DNA of 64,000 nt from Apostichopus japonicus (GCF_037975245.1 NC_092579.1:29845666-29909665); one strand, 5' to 3'. Positions 35,392 through 49,000 are shown, counted from the first letter of the stretch. Notes: a model not told the origin generated them from the letters alone. Numbers and translations are program-made.

Positions 35392-36011
35392 CAAAAACCA
35401 TAATAAGAACAATAGCGTTGGGCCTTATAGGTATGTAGTTAAGGCCATACAAGATTCAGACAATCATGGCGCTGGCTTTTTGAGCCGCTGCTTGCAGTAA
35501 ATTATGAAATTACATATTATTTTGTGTGTAAAAATTGAAGGAAGATGAAGCATGTTGTTGAAACAAAGGGATCTGTAACATATAAGTGTACGGCTGGCTG
35601 CATAGTCTAAAATATGACAAATGTGGCTAAAATAAAATATGAATAAAAATCAATCTTCAATTCATGCTGTTTTTGGCATCTTTAATGTCTCCTGAACCCA
35701 TTCACAGTGATTATTTTCCAAATTGGCACTGATTAATTAGTGTTAATTAAGTTTAGAAATATGGTAGATGAATTCATCCATAAGAAGTAGATTTTCAGAC
35801 TGGAAGGCACCACAAAATTCCTTTGAAGAAGGATATGGTGTGGCCCATAGGATCATCGAAGCCTATACTCCAACGCAAGTTGCTCTGTGTGTCCTCTGCA
35901 CCCCACCCCCCCCCCCCCAAATGGTGCTTTCACTGATAACTCCTTTTAATATTTACATTCCCATATTTACATACTCGACCACACCATACTCATCCCATCC
36001 CTATCGATGCA

Positions 36012-36050
36012 ATAGTCTGAAGAAGAGGGTAATTGGATGACATGCGAAAA
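36012..36050 (+). repeat. CTGAAGAAG ... GCGAAAACATC motif
   Basis: CTGAAGAAGAGGGTAATTGG is followed by ATGACATGCGAAAACATC. It shares the CTGAAGAAG and GAAA elements with 15241-15282 but has a weaker intervening hairpin. Confidence 0.35.
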
Positions 36051-36104
36051 CATCACGGGCAAATTCAGGGACTTTTGTTTGACTAGAGCCGACAGGGGAG
36101 GGCC

Positions 36105-36956
36105 AGGGGCGTAGCGAGCGGGGGGGGGGTGTGGGGGGTGTCACACCCCCCCCAATAATTTGGTCGCTGTCGGCAAATTTTGGGTCTGTCGGCAAAAGGA
36201 GAAAAGGTGAAGAGAGCGGAAGGGGAAGAAAGAAGGAAAGCTGAATAGAAAAAGGAGAACGGGAGCTTCTTCCGTGCCAAATTTGACTTAAAATATGCAC
36301 CAGATTGCATCTAAGGACGTTCAAACTAATTTTTCCAAAGGGGAGGGGTAGACCCCCTACCCTTAGACCCCTCCCCCATTTCAGTCACCACTTCCAGATC
36401 CGTCGGCAAATCAAATTTGACTTAAAATATGCACCAGATTGCATCTAAGGACGTTTCAAAACTAAAAATTTTCCAAAGGTGAGGGGGACACTCCCTCCCC
36501 TTAGACCACTCCCCCATTTCAGTCACCACTTCCAGATCCGTCGGCAAATCAAATTTGACTTAAAATATACATCAGATTGCATCTAAGGACGTTTCAGAAC
36601 TAAAAATTAGACCCCTCCCCCATTTCAGTCACCACTTCCAGATCCGTCGGCAAATCAAATTTGACTTAAAATATACACCAGATTGCATCTAAGGACGTTT
36701 CAAAACTATAAATTTTCCAAAGGGAGGGGGACACCCCCATTTCAGTCACCACTTCCAGATCCGTCGGCAAATCAAATTTGACTTAAAATATACACCAGAT
36801 TGCATCTAAGGACGTTTCGAAACTAAAAATTTTCCAAACGGGAGGGGGACACCCCCTCCCCTTAGACCCCTCCCCCATTTCAGTCACCACTTCCAGATCC
36901 GTCGGCAAATCAAATTCTCCACACCCCCTAACAAAAACCCCTTCGCTACGCCCCTG
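36105..36956. mobile_element. hAT-like non-autonomous element with exact 8-bp target duplication
   Basis: The left end CAGGGGCGTAGCGAGC and right end TTCGCTACGCCCCTG are inverted. The flanking octamer GGGAGGGC is identical at 36097-36104 and 36957-36964. The 852-bp body has no transposase. From 36281 it is built of about five tandem units (106-138 bp) starting ATTTGACTTAAAATAT and ending CCAGATCCGTCGGCAAATC. Confidence 0.95.
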
Positions 36957-37567
36957 GGGAGGGCATAAACATCCAGAAAACACAACTTGTATCAGTGTAA
37001 ATATTCTCCGTTCATTGAAATACAGTAGTCCAGATTGCGTTGATATAAATTCGACAGTTTATTTCCTTCGAGAAGAGTGTCGCAAGCAGAGCAAAAGTTA
37101 AGTAAGGTAAATGAGTAACTTCGGATTCTTACATATTTGTTCATGAAACGAAATATATAGGGAAACCAATCGTTTCGTTCCCTTATAAGACCCACCAGTT
37201 CGCTCTCTACAGATTCCCTCCAGGCTACATGAATAGTGTTTTTGACTACAATCTTCCTAATTGTGATGTGAAAGTGCGTCCCCTCTTTAACGGCCTTCAT
37301 GTCCGCGTTAGTATTGCATGCTGCAAATATCAAAGTATACCGTGACGAAACTATAGGCCGATGCGGCCCAATGTAACACAAAAGGGGCAAAAGAATAGCA
37401 TATTATTTCGATTTATTAAGGAAAAATTAAGAGTGCAAGCAGAGAGCGCCAGTGTAAGTATGCATCCTCGCAGATGAATTAAATTTGAATTGGACAAGAG
37501 CAAAGAAGTTTTGGGCTATAGAATGGGATTTCGGAATTATTGAATTAGTAGTTAAATCCGATTAAAT

Positions 37568-37629
37568 CTATATATATATATATATATATATAGGCCTATA
37601 TAATATAGGCCTATATATATATATATAGG

Positions 37630-37705
<76 letters not shown>
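37568..37705. repeat. (TA)n with AGGCCTA interruptions
   Basis: TA repeats broken near the left end by TATAGGCCTATATAATATAG-type palindromes, then about 75 bp of pure TA. Confidence 0.93.
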
Positions 37706-37706
<1 letters not shown>

Positions 37707-37776
37707 CAAACTAGAAATACATCAGATCAACAGTCAGATAAAATTCAACTCGTATAAGGAAGCTATATAAAGGGCC

Positions 37777-37951
<175 letters not shown>

Positions 37952-38044
37952 TTTTATTGTACTGAGAAATCTACCACGTGTATTCCGTCATATACTGCAC
38001 GTTTAGTAATAATTACACATATAAAGTTGTTCATATTTGTTGAG

Positions 38045-38092
38045 TATGTATGTATGTGTGTATGCGTGTGTGTATGTATGTATGTATGTATT
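38045..38092. repeat. (TATG)n microsatellite
   Basis: TATG/TGTG repeats of about 48 bp, intergenic. Confidence 0.9.
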
Positions 38093-38176
38093 TTAGATCC
38101 TCTTACAAGCAGGAACTCGCGAAGAAGCCATCATTGGCTTATCAAAGCCGCAAGCTGACCGAAGTCAGTCTCTTAA

Positions 38177-38579
38177 GGCCCGGTCACACTACAGCGATAT
38201 TTTATCGAAATACGGTCCGATTTTTCCGATTTAAGGCCGAAGAGTGAGGTTTGTGGTAGTGAATGTAATGAATGCAGTAGAATATTCGAATACCTACTTC
38301 AAATCTGAGGGGTTCTAGAACTGACTACATTCTGAAGTGACGTCACATCGAAAAGCGATAAAAATCGGAAGAGAAATCGGATAGCTAACCGATAAAAGGA
38401 AACGGAGTCAATATCAAAAGTTAGGAGAGGGCTATTCCACATCGGAATGGCTCAACAGATAGCAAATCAGGTCCTTTATCACTGTGGCTAGAAGACCCGA
38501 ACGAAAAACTGTCTGTTTCGATTCCTCTGGGAAAATCGGATAGTATTCCGATAAAATATCGGTATAGTGTGACCGGGCC
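38177..38579. mobile_element. TTAA-flanked MITE with about 58-bp terminal inverted repeats
   Basis: TTAA at 38173-38176 and 38580-38583 flanks GGCCCGGTCACACTA on the left and TAGTGTGACCGGGCC on the right. The inverted similarity continues inward for about 58 bp (GCGATATTTTATCGAAATAC against CCGATATTTTATCGGAATAC). The 403-bp body has no transposase. TTAA suggests piggyBac; if the duplication is TTA/TAA, PIF/Harbinger is the alternative. Confidence 0.88.
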
Positions 38580-38629
38580 TTAAGATTCATATAACGATCA
38601 TGACTATGAATTGTCACGGTCAACAAATC

Positions 38630-38700
38630 TATAACTGGACTCGAACTCTGGACCTTGTAATTGAAAAGGCACCGGCGTTTACCACTGAGCTAACACTACT
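38630..38700 (-). repeat. tRNA-like relic
   Basis: The - strand carries TAGCTCAGTGGTAA (A box) and AGTTCGAGTCC (B box) about 32 nt apart. Anticodon and T stems are too degraded for a functional tRNA. It is probably a tRNA-derived SINE head. Confidence 0.5.
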
Positions 38701-39151
38701 ATCGTTGTTATGATATTCGTTCAAATTAGCAAACTCGGACTGTTTGTTTGTTTAGCTTCAGTGCCATAATACAGTGGTGGCAACGTAATAACAAATTCAT
38801 GGATCACCTGCTTCATTCACGATTTTACCCAGAGATCAGAGTGTCCTCGCCGCGTCACCAGAGCTAGCTTTGAAACACTGGATTCATATAGGTGATTTCA
38901 GCTGACCCAGGGCGGAAAGACCCCCTCCTTTATAGACCACTGGCCGTTTATTAAGTTGACAAGGATCTTTAGGTAAGAAATACAACAAGTATGATAAGAA
39001 ACAAGATAGGCGTTGTGAATCGTCTTGGTGCCAATTAATCAATATAACATCAGGACGGGGTATTTCATTCCATTTTATTCGGAAAAATAAAGTGTATACT
39101 CTTTATTCGAGAAAATATATTGGAATTACGAAATTTACATCATAGTTTTGA

Positions 39152-39155
<4 letters not shown>

Positions 39156-39223
<68 letters not shown>

Positions 39224-39310
39224 TGTCAGATACTGTTCTTACAAATTTGGTATGTAATTTAAAAAAATGTAAACTACAGCTCAACTGAAATGAAAAATTA
39301 AATTTTATGT
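39156..39310. repeat. TA-microsatellite-ended repeat, copy 2 (inverted)
   Basis: About 65 bp of TA (39156-39220), then a segment that read in reverse matches 35150-35265, including GTAAGAACAGTATCTGACAT. Confidence 0.75.
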
Positions 39311-39889
39311 ATCCACAGAATTATTGAAACAGTGCTGACAAAAAGCAAAAAGTCAGGAAAAGATAAGCATCTCAAGAAACTGAAAGGACACGCAAAGGAT
39401 TCACTTCCAACTTAATTCACACGATTTGTCAATAACGAGTAATAGTCTCAGTCATTTAAGTTAACAGTGAAATTATTGAAAATGAAACAGGGAATACCAA
39501 GTAGCTGGAAATCAGTTTTGCCCCTCTTTCCTTCTTTTGTTATTGTTTAATCATGTGTGCTTGGCAACAAGATTTCACTCCTAAAGAGGAAATGTGCTCA
39601 AAGAACATACTCGCTCAAAATGCTGCTAGCTAGGAGATGATAGCATAAGCCACCATAAACCACAAATAACAACTATATATAAATATTAGTGAAACAGATA
39701 TGTATAATGATGTTTGTATGTTTGGTAGGGTGGGGATGGGAGGGGGTTGGGGAGGGGGGAGGGAGTTGGGAACACTGACACCAGTGTCATCATTAGGCCA
39801 TGCTATTAAAGAGCTTCAGTATAGTGTTAGATTAACACACACATACACAAAAAAAACATTACAGAATATAAACATTTACGGTGTTTTTT

Positions 39890-42440
39890 TTTTGGGGGGG
39901 TTGGAGGGGGAGGGCGCGGCAGATTGCTGGCCAAGACCGTTCGTTAATTTCAAACAATAGTGATTCTATTTTCTCATTATAGTCGTTGGGGGAAAGGTGC
40001 GTCAATTTGCTTCTCAAAGTATAAAGGGGTGCATGGGGGACACTTAAGCTGACAGGGATTCTAATTTAGTGCCATCTTTGGACGGTGTGGGTGTCCAAGC
40101 ACAGATAGGTAAAATTCGATACGTAAGAAACTTTCCTGCGCCTTTTCAAAGCCCTATTAATACTTATTTTGGCAAATGCTTAGACCAGTGTGTTGGCGCC
40201 TATAACTGTTTTGTGAGAGAATACAGGTTATTAGGAGGGGAGATAAATTCTGTATATAGTGACCATCCAATATTAGGACTCCGAACCCTAAATTGTTGGA
40301 AGCATGAAATGCATTAGTGTCTGTCCCCTCCCTTACAAAGAAGGGGGAATGGCCCCGCCCTTAATCCCCTACCCTAATCGCCGTCCAATCCGCATGAAGA
40401 CGTAACACGAAGTTCTTCTGTTCGAAGTAATATTCTGGAACGAAAATACAGATACCTTTTTGAATTTAAATATTTTGGTACCAATTTCGAACAGATTTAT
40501 AATACGTGGGTAAAGTGATCGAATTGTTTGTACATTGTATTTGAGATCAAACTTAAAATTGATAAATTTATTTTAAAAATATAGCCTAACGTCCACCAGC
40601 GGTATACCAAATGCCGTGGGTAAACATTGTTCATATTTGCTGAAGGGGTCAATTTTGACAGGACACACAACAGCCGCAAAGGAAATGTTTGAATACGACA
40701 TGTAATTGATTAATTTTCTGTATTATTTACCTTCCTATGAGATTAATGCCGGGTGGTCTGTTGAATGAGGCTTAAACAACTAAATGAGCAACACAATTTA
40801 TATGACTGAGTATGAAATATGAAAGGTTGTGATTAAGTGAACGATTCAACTATTGGAGGTGTACTTCAACTTGTCAAGGTATAGTTTCCTCAGGACTCTT
40901 ACTTCTCTTCCCTAATAGCTTCATTAATCCCAGTGATTACTCAATGATTCCCAAATTTAAAATGGAAATTTTCAATCGAAAATTGTGTAAATATTCAAGA
41001 GCACGTTGGTCCAAACGGAATATTATATACAAGTATACTGTGCATTCTTATCGTGGCACGTATATATATAATATAAGGTCGCTTTATTGATCGCCCATGA
41101 AGCTTAACTAATATATCTACACTGCCCAGCAAGCAGTTGGCATGTGAAATATATTCATAAATCGATTTTTTTTTTCACCACTGAATTTACGATACAAATT
41201 TTCGCATTTTACGTAATGTAACACATTTCAGTCAATATGCGCCAGCAAAGGTTTGGGGAGGTGGGTTGAGGCTTGTTCACTAAATGCAGGTCGAAAACGC
41301 GGAAAATGTGTTTGTCAATATGCGCATGGATGGAGTGGGGATATGAGACTTTTTTTCAGTTAATGCAGTTCTAAAACGCGGAAATGTTTTTTTTTTTTTT
41401 ACAATGGCGAAACTAGATGATATTGTCAAGAGAGGGTGAAGAAGTTTTCTGGCGCATTTCATCTGAACCCAGCCACGGTAAAATAACGTGTTTCAACGAG
41501 GTTTAACGTTGTTCCCAGTTGAACCTGATATTGTTATCAAACGTCCTGTATGCCAATAACACTAAGTTAAAGTAGCTAAAGTTTTTTTTAAGAAATATTT
41601 CATGTTTATCGATTCCCGCGGTTTCCGCGTTTTCGACCTGGCCTTAGGCCAACTAAGCCTTAATTGATGAACATGACATGGACCTACTGTAAATATACAT
41701 TGAACGCCTAGCCTATCATGAGGAGTGCCGTGTGCTCAAAAAGACGAACTGAATGTAATTTGTCGATAATTTATCTAGTGTAAGCAGCAGTCGATCTTCA
41801 CCTAAATTATTTTATTAAATTATTTTATTTTGTTACATAATTTCGCCATCTTACAATACCTTCAAATCTGCAAAATATGCGCCTTCGCTGATCGGCAATT
41901 ATTTTCACAAACAGTTGTTCGATTGCTCAGTAGGCGAGACAGTTTGGCGCAAATTAGTTGATATGATTCGAGTGTGCGAACCGGCCGGGAAACATTGATT
42001 CACTCTCATCTTTGTTGCCAAAACTAAGAGGTCATCGACTTTTCATCTGTTGTGTTAAAACTTACATATTTTATTTTGTAAGATAGTTCGGCTTTTTTTG
42101 GAGGGTCGCGTGTTGAAATATTTGTGCCGCATTTTTGTGATAAAGTGAACGAGGATAGATATCTGTATATATCCACAACAACAGTTTGTGCAAATACGGT
42201 AAGTTTCTCTAAGATAACGTAAATCTAAAAAACAAACTTTCCTGTAGTGACACGGACGAAATTCTGCAAATGAACAGAAAACTGTTGTAGTTTTACAATT
42301 ATTTTTAACAGTGTGCAATTTCTGATCCTAAACAAAAGTTTGCTAAAGTTTATCTGCAATTAAGTTGTTGGTTCCAACAGATAATTGTTGATATCACCAA
42401 GCCGAGTAAATCGATTACCGGTCTATACATCTGTTTTGTT
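39890..42440. repeat. Long diverged repeat, copy A
   Basis: Matches 57155-59880 in the same order. Shared blocks: GCAGATTGCTGGCC/GCAGATTGCTGACA, GGACGGTGTGGGTGTCCAAG, AACGTCCACCAGCGG.ATACC, CCCAGTGATTACTC, ACCACTGAATTTACGATAC, CAAAAGTTTGCTAA and CTATACATCTGTTT. No long ORF. Indels and other insertions, including the hAT at 42506 just outside, break the alignment. The repeat class is unknown. Confidence 0.75.
41287..41640. repeat. Inverted repeat pair and 80-bp duplication
   Basis: CAGGTCGAAAACGCGGAAA at 41287 has its exact complement TTTCCGCGTTTTCGACCTG ending at 41640. Next to the left arm, 41234-41315 and 41316-41393 are two diverged copies of a unit starting CAATATGCGC and ending with AAACGCGGAAA. 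Confidence 0.7.
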
Positions 42441-42505
42441 CTCAGTCACTCTTCTATTATGTAAATTGAGTGTCAATTGTGAAAATAATTAAGTTGTGCT
42501 CTACA

Positions 42506-42810
42506 CATAGGCGTAGGAGCCCATTTTTTCAACATGTTAATGTCATAATGTGCATATCGTATATGCATGCATCGGTTATTACATCGCATGCCAATAACAT
42601 ACAATCATTTGCCGTGTTATTACCCTTCCATATTAGTTAGATTTTTTTGGGAAGTCGTTACAATAATAATGATAATAATAATATCAGTTTAACCATTGAA
42701 AAATACATTGAAAATTATTTTTCTTTCAGTAAGTGCCCGAATTTTCACCAAAAAGTTTGGTTGGGGGTCTGCAGCCCCCACCCCCCCCCCCCGCCTTTTA
42801 CGCCTATGCC
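42506..42810. mobile_element. hAT-like non-autonomous element with exact 8-bp target duplication
   Basis: GCTCTACA is present at both 42498-42505 and 42811-42818. Between them, CATAGGCGTAGGAG at the left and TTTTACGCCTATGCC at the right are inverted ends. The 305-bp body has no transposase and includes a long C run. Confidence 0.85.
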
Positions 42811-44623
42811 GCTCTACAGGTAGGTCTTTGCACACCAGCTACACATGTAAACAAACTTTTATGATCTGTCATATCAGAAAAGATGGTTAGAAACGATTTC
42901 GAGAATGTAGTTTTGGTAAACAGTCTGGTAACTGAAGATATACGTGCACCGAGGACGGACGGGAACAAGATGGGTATAAGATCGTCGATTACAATCGGTT
43001 ACAGTAATAAGGGCGACACCAGAGATATAGAGACACTGTCGATTTATTAAACAAGGAAAAACAGCCTCTGAAATATGTGAAATAAAATATATATGAGAAC
43101 AGGAATAGAAACATGTACAACAATATAATATGATATTAGTGCCCTGAGCACAGATACATGTAGGCCCTTTGTCACCCAGGCAGGAAGGATTGCATATCTT
43201 TAGCTATTTGTCCATGTACCCCCCCCCCCCCCCCCAAAAAAAAGAGCGGAAAATATTGCGAATACCAAGCCTTTCATGGGCACTAGATAACCACATCTTT
43301 ATCCGTTAACAAGTGCTTAAAAACTAATATATGAAATAATTATCTAAATGATCATCCCATAACTATTCATAAATCATAATGATCAAGCAATGAGTATATA
43401 GTCAATTTAACCGATCACCGCATCTCGGGTGGGAGTACATCTTAACTCACAAGATTAGAACACTAGTTCAAATCCATGAACGAATTCATGTAGAATGAAA
43501 GGAACGTATAGCACGTGAGTTAGCACCCTCATAATTTGTCATGTGATCACCACAGACCATATTATATGCACTAGAATAACCCATTATCCAATCTGAAATG
43601 GCATTCTCTTGGACTATCATGAACCAGCAATCCATGAATTATCAATACCATGAACAAAATGTAAGTAGCCTACGAATAAATGCAACATGATTAACGTCAA
43701 ATTTGAATATTAAAGTGAGCACCAAAATAACTGTTATACAACTGAAAATATCTTTAACATGAAACACAATATAACGGTAATATGTCACAACAGCAATACT
43801 CATTGCATGGACCACAATTCATGGTACACGCTTTGTACTATTTATACCCATGTTCCAAATGTCACAAGACATTAACCGTGGGCCTAACTATCATCGAGGA
43901 AACACTACGGTACCTCTCAATATCAAACAGTGGTATACAATAACATTTTAATGAACCTAACATACGTTATTCGGTATATACATAGTGTTAACTTGTTAGA
44001 GAATGATATCATATAATAATGGAAATCAACTGTACTCTGTGTCCAAATATTTCACACTCGCCAACCGGTAATAGCTAGTAGGCAATATCTGGGAACTCAG
44101 TTAAGAACCACTTATTGTAAATAACCGCCTATATGTACTCACCAACCCAAACGAAACCATTTTAGCAGCGGATCCTGTACCTGGGATGACAGTGGCCTAC
44201 AGTACAAAGTTTGATGACACAGAACCTATACCAAACAAGTATGTACACAAATAATATATAAATACCAATCCACCCTCAATTGGTAGGAAAGAACCTCTGT
44301 ATATATAATTGCTGCAAAATAATAGCCATACTAATTACACCTACGTCTACAGTATAACAATTAACATGAAACAATGTACAGTACATTTTCTTCTTCAGAG
44401 TTAACTTCGATAACAAACTATAGATCAGACTTGATCAAACTTGAAACAACATTCATAATCAGTAAATCCTCAACTAGTCTTTCATAACTCTTACTAGAAT
44501 CGCCCCATGATCCATGTATGGGACCATGTAGTCGGTAACTGCATCGTAACAACTCTTTGTTTTCCCTCTCTTAACAACATGTTGGCCATTCATTGAACAT
44601 CAACCCATTTAATATGTCTCATG
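42811..44623. other. Non-coding stretch
   Basis: No gene, repeat array or RNA recognised apart from a C-run at 43221-43236. Reading frames are short on both strands. Confidence 0.5.
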
Positions 44624-44901
44624 CAGCGGCGTATCCAGGATTTTCTAACCCGGGGGGGGGGCGCAAAGTACTATCTAAGCGGAGCGCCACCATCTTGGCG
44701 ATGTCTTGGCGTTTTCCTTCTACTCTCTCCTTTTCTCCCTTTCTTCTTTTTCTCTCTTTCTTCTTTTTCTTTTCCCTTCCTTTCTCTCCTTCCTCCTCTT
44801 TTTTCTCCCTCTTTTTTCCCTTTCTTCTCTTTTCTTTTTCTCTCCTCTTTTTCTTACCCGGGGGGCGCACGCCCCAACGCCTCTCCCTGGATACGCGCCT
44901 G
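44624..44901. mobile_element. hAT-like element with long pyrimidine tract
   Basis: CAGCGGCGTATCCAGG at the left and CCTGGATACGCGCCTG at the right are inverted. The left part has the shared core ACTATCTAAGCGGAGCGCCA. The middle is about 140 nt of nearly pure C/T. No target duplication is evident. A partner lacking the left end lies at 55322-55506. Confidence 0.7.
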
Positions 44902-46033
44902 AGAGTGTATGTTCAGCTGGCATTCACCAGCCAGCCATGTAGATGATGAAGGGGGCTAGTAGTCCCAATATTGTGATATTGAGCCTTATGTTGTGGGCGG
45001 AGGTCATATATTCGTTGAGTTCACCAGGGGTCAAATTGTGGAAACCATTGTTTATCACAATATTTTAACAAGGACAGATGTCATATTTAGTATTTTGATG
45101 TATCACATTTAGTACAAGAAGCCAGTTGTTGAGGTCAATGGTCATTTCAGGACAGCCTGTGTCATTGTGAATTATTGTTTGTCACATCACACTGCTTTTC
45201 ACTGTATAACTAAGATCAAAATGACATCTATATGATCACCGTTTTATCTTTGTAACCATAACTTTGAAACAGCTTTGAACGATGAAAGGATCTAATTGAA
45301 ATGGAGTTATATTGTGAGAATTACCGTATACACACAGTCTCTATATAAATTACAAATCCACTATCGTTTATGCTAAAGAATCTACCATATGACGAACAGC
45401 AGCAACCAATCAAAGCATTGGCTTCATATGATTTGCTTTAAACAAGAAGATATTCATTGTATGTGTGGCTAAATGTGTAAGACTGCATTGACTCCTTACA
45501 TAAGTGCTCATTCTGGACACTCAAAGAGTAAACTTCAGAAATAAGAGATTTGCCAAGACCAAGCAAGATGATATACCAACTTGGAATTGGTCTAAAGTCC
45601 GAGTGCAGAAAACTGGACTCGAGTGTATATTACACATTTCTTTGTGGGTATACTGTACGGGTGGGATCTACATTAAATACGTGTTTGTTGCCACATTGTT
45701 CAGTTCAGTGGTGTTGTTATAGTTTGTTGTGTAGGGCAATCAATCTTGTAAAGCTTTATACAACAGACACATCCCTACCTGTGATCCATTGATTAACGGT
45801 AAACTGTAACCGTGGGTGCTTTTTTGTTTTTTAAATTATGTGATGCAACTTACCAGGTAGAAACAATTAAACACAAGAACACTGTGATACAACAAATTTG
45901 ATCACATTGTTAGTAACAGATGATGAAGCCACAAATGAAAGTATGAGTTCATGTATAAGAATTCAAAATAATAACAATCTTGGAAGCTAGGAAAGTTTTA
46001 AAGAAAATGGTTACACATCTCTAAAAGAGTAAT
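44902..46033. other. Non-coding stretch
   Basis: No gene or structured repeat recognised. The two overlapping open frames near 45504-45792 have no family signature. Confidence 0.5.
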
Positions 46034-49000
46034 GGCGTTCCGTTATAACAATTCCTCATTCATATAAACACTTAATAGACATGCCGTTTTAACTGCAACT
46101 TTTAACCAGGGAGTTGAAAAAAATATTCATCTGTTTGCACAAATCGTAGATATAACCCTCAGTGTCAACGTGTAAATTGTGTAAACAAGAGTACAACGAC
46201 ACATGATTCGGTATTTGAGCAGGTTTCCAGTAACATGTTTTCGTACTTTTTGGAATAATATCTTTCTTTCTTTCTTTTCAAAAAACCGCAACTTCTCAAA
46301 AGAACCAAAATTTCTTCCAATCCTTTGTATAGATGATTGAATTTGTTTCAAAACAAATAAAAAATAAATGATAACAATCAACCGCAAAGTAGAAGGTTAA
46401 AAACACTCCCGTTACAAAGAAGTTTCATGCTGAAAGCAGTCAATGATGCGTTTCCAAATTTCCTGTGATTTGTTTGGCTAATAGTCCCTACCATTGTCTG
46501 CAAGCATTTTTGCACATATCGTGCTCAATAAACACAACGTATTATGTTTTAATAACTTATTTATATAGCGCATTATACTGACGGTCTCAATGCAACTAAT
46601 TGTAACGTTGCTGTCCCGTGTAGAGATAGCAAAGTTTGTAGTATATAGGCTCTCATGTGTGTGCACTCTCAAATATCACAACGTGTATGGTTGGCCACAG
46701 TCAGGGGCGTATCCAGGGGGGGGGGGGCGCAACAGGCGCGCGCCCCCCCTATTGGCCGTCACCAAAAAAAAAAAATTAGCAAAAAAAAAAAAAAAAATTG
46801 ATGACGACCTTTATGTGAGATGTCGGTGATCGCTCAACCCCCCCCCCCTCCCGTATGCTTTATTTTTTGTTTGCCAAAAAAAGGTTCTGGCGAAGTTCGG
46901 CGGCGTAATAGTTTTAGAAACATAGATGGTAATTGTGTTTGTATTATCACTATAAACGCTAAATGACATGCCAGCCATACTAAATTGTGCATTTTGTGTC
47001 CATATTTACTGGAAATGTTGCTTATTATTAAGGTCGAAAAATGGATCACATATGGCCATGGGCGGCGATCCTAGGTGGAGGGGGGATATATCCCCCCATG
47101 AAATGGGTGGAGGGGATGTAATGCACCATATCTCCCCCCCCCCCCCACCAAATGCCAGGGATAAGAATATTTTCATGCCCACATTTATGCATCTTCGTTA
47201 ATGTACGGCTCTTTTTTAGCTTCATTTCTCGCCTACCATAAACGCAGTGCGATCTTTTCAAATAAAGCGTCTTTATAAAGCAAAAATAGTTGACTGTAGG
47301 CTTCATTGGCCCTATAACAACAAAATGTATTATTTCGCCCACGGTATTGATATAGTACATATATGCACCCTCATAGTATTCATATAGGCCCTATAGTAGG
47401 CCTACACACGTACATGTTCCCTCGAACAGCTGAGAATCTCATGTAACCAGGGTAATGCTTAATACACGTTTCACCTGGATGCCCTAGCAATCGGTACCTA
47501 GGAATGTAACTATGTGTAATTGTGTATTGCATGTGTATAGGCCTATAATAGCCTGCATGAGGCCATTTTCTTCATCGAATAATATAACAGAGCTCTCGAA
47601 CATTCTAACGTTGCGCCTGAAACAAGATTGACAGGGGCAATTTTCCCAAACTAACACCCGAAATTAAAAAAAATGTATTTTGGATCCTGATTATGAGATA
47701 TTTCGGACATGACATCCCTATTTTAAAATTGGGTATATGCCGCTTGGAAACCTCGGGAAGTGCCGTTTCCGGCCATCTAGAGGGTTTGTTAATCCCAAAA
47801 TTTTCTTGTACGCTTCGCGCCAACTCATGGTGGCGCTACGCTTAGATAGTCAACAGGGTCATATCCCCCCCCCCCCCCACTCGGCGTTCCGTTATAACAA
47901 TTCCTCATTCATATAAACACTTAATAGACATGCCGTTTTAACTGCAACTTTTAACCAGGGAGTTGAAAAAAATATTCATCTGTTTGCACAAATCGTAGAT
48001 ATAACCCTCAGTGTCAACGTGTAAATTGTGTAAACAAGAGTACAACGACACATGATTCGGTATTTGAGCCGGTTTCCAGTAACATGTTTTCGTACTTTTT
48101 GGAATAATATCTTTCTTTCTTTCTTTTCAAAAAACCGCAACTTCTCAAAAGAACCAAAATTTCTTCCAATCCTTTGTATAGATGATTGAATTTGTTTCAA
48201 AACAAATAAAAAATAAATGATAACAATCAACCGCAAAGTAGAAGGTTAAAAACACTCCCGTTACAAAGAAGTTTCATGCTGAAAGCAGTCAATGATGCGT
48301 TTCCAAATTTCCTGTGATTTGTTTGGCTAATAGTCCCTACCATTGTCTGCAAGCATTTTTGCACATATCGTGCTCAATAAACACAACGTATTATGTTTTA
48401 ATAACTTATTTATATAGCGCATTATACTGACGGTCTCAATGCAACTAATTGTAACGTTGCTGTCCCGTGTAGAGATAGCAAAGTTTGTAGTATATAGGCT
48501 CTCATGTGTGTGCACTCTCAAATATCACAACGTGTATGGTTGGCCACAGTCAGGGGCGTATCCAGGGGGGGCGCAACAGGCGCGCGCCCCCCCTATTGGC
48601 CGTCACCAAAAAAAAAAAATTAGCAAAAAAAAAAAAAAAAATTGATGACGACCTTTATGTGAGATGTCGGTGATCGCTCAACCCCCCCCCCCCCTCCCGT
48701 ATGCTTTATTTTTTGTTTGCCAAAAAAAGGTTCTGGCGAAGTTCGGCGGCGTAATAGTTTTAGAAACATAGATGGTAATTGTGTTTGTATTATCACTATA
48801 AACGCTAAATGACATGCCAGCCATACTAAATTGTGCATTTTGTGTCCATATTTACTGGAAATGTTGCTTATTATTAAGGTCGAAAAATGGATCACATATG
48901 GCCATGGGCGGCGATCCTAGGTGGAGGGGGGATATATCCCCCCATGAAAATGGGTGGAGGGGATGTAATGCACCATATCTCCCCCCCCCCCCACCAAATG

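Noticed and set aside
44624-44901. Target-site duplication for this hAT-like element
   Set aside because: Octamers GTCTCATG and AGAGTGTA on the two sides do not match, so the insertion cannot be proved here.
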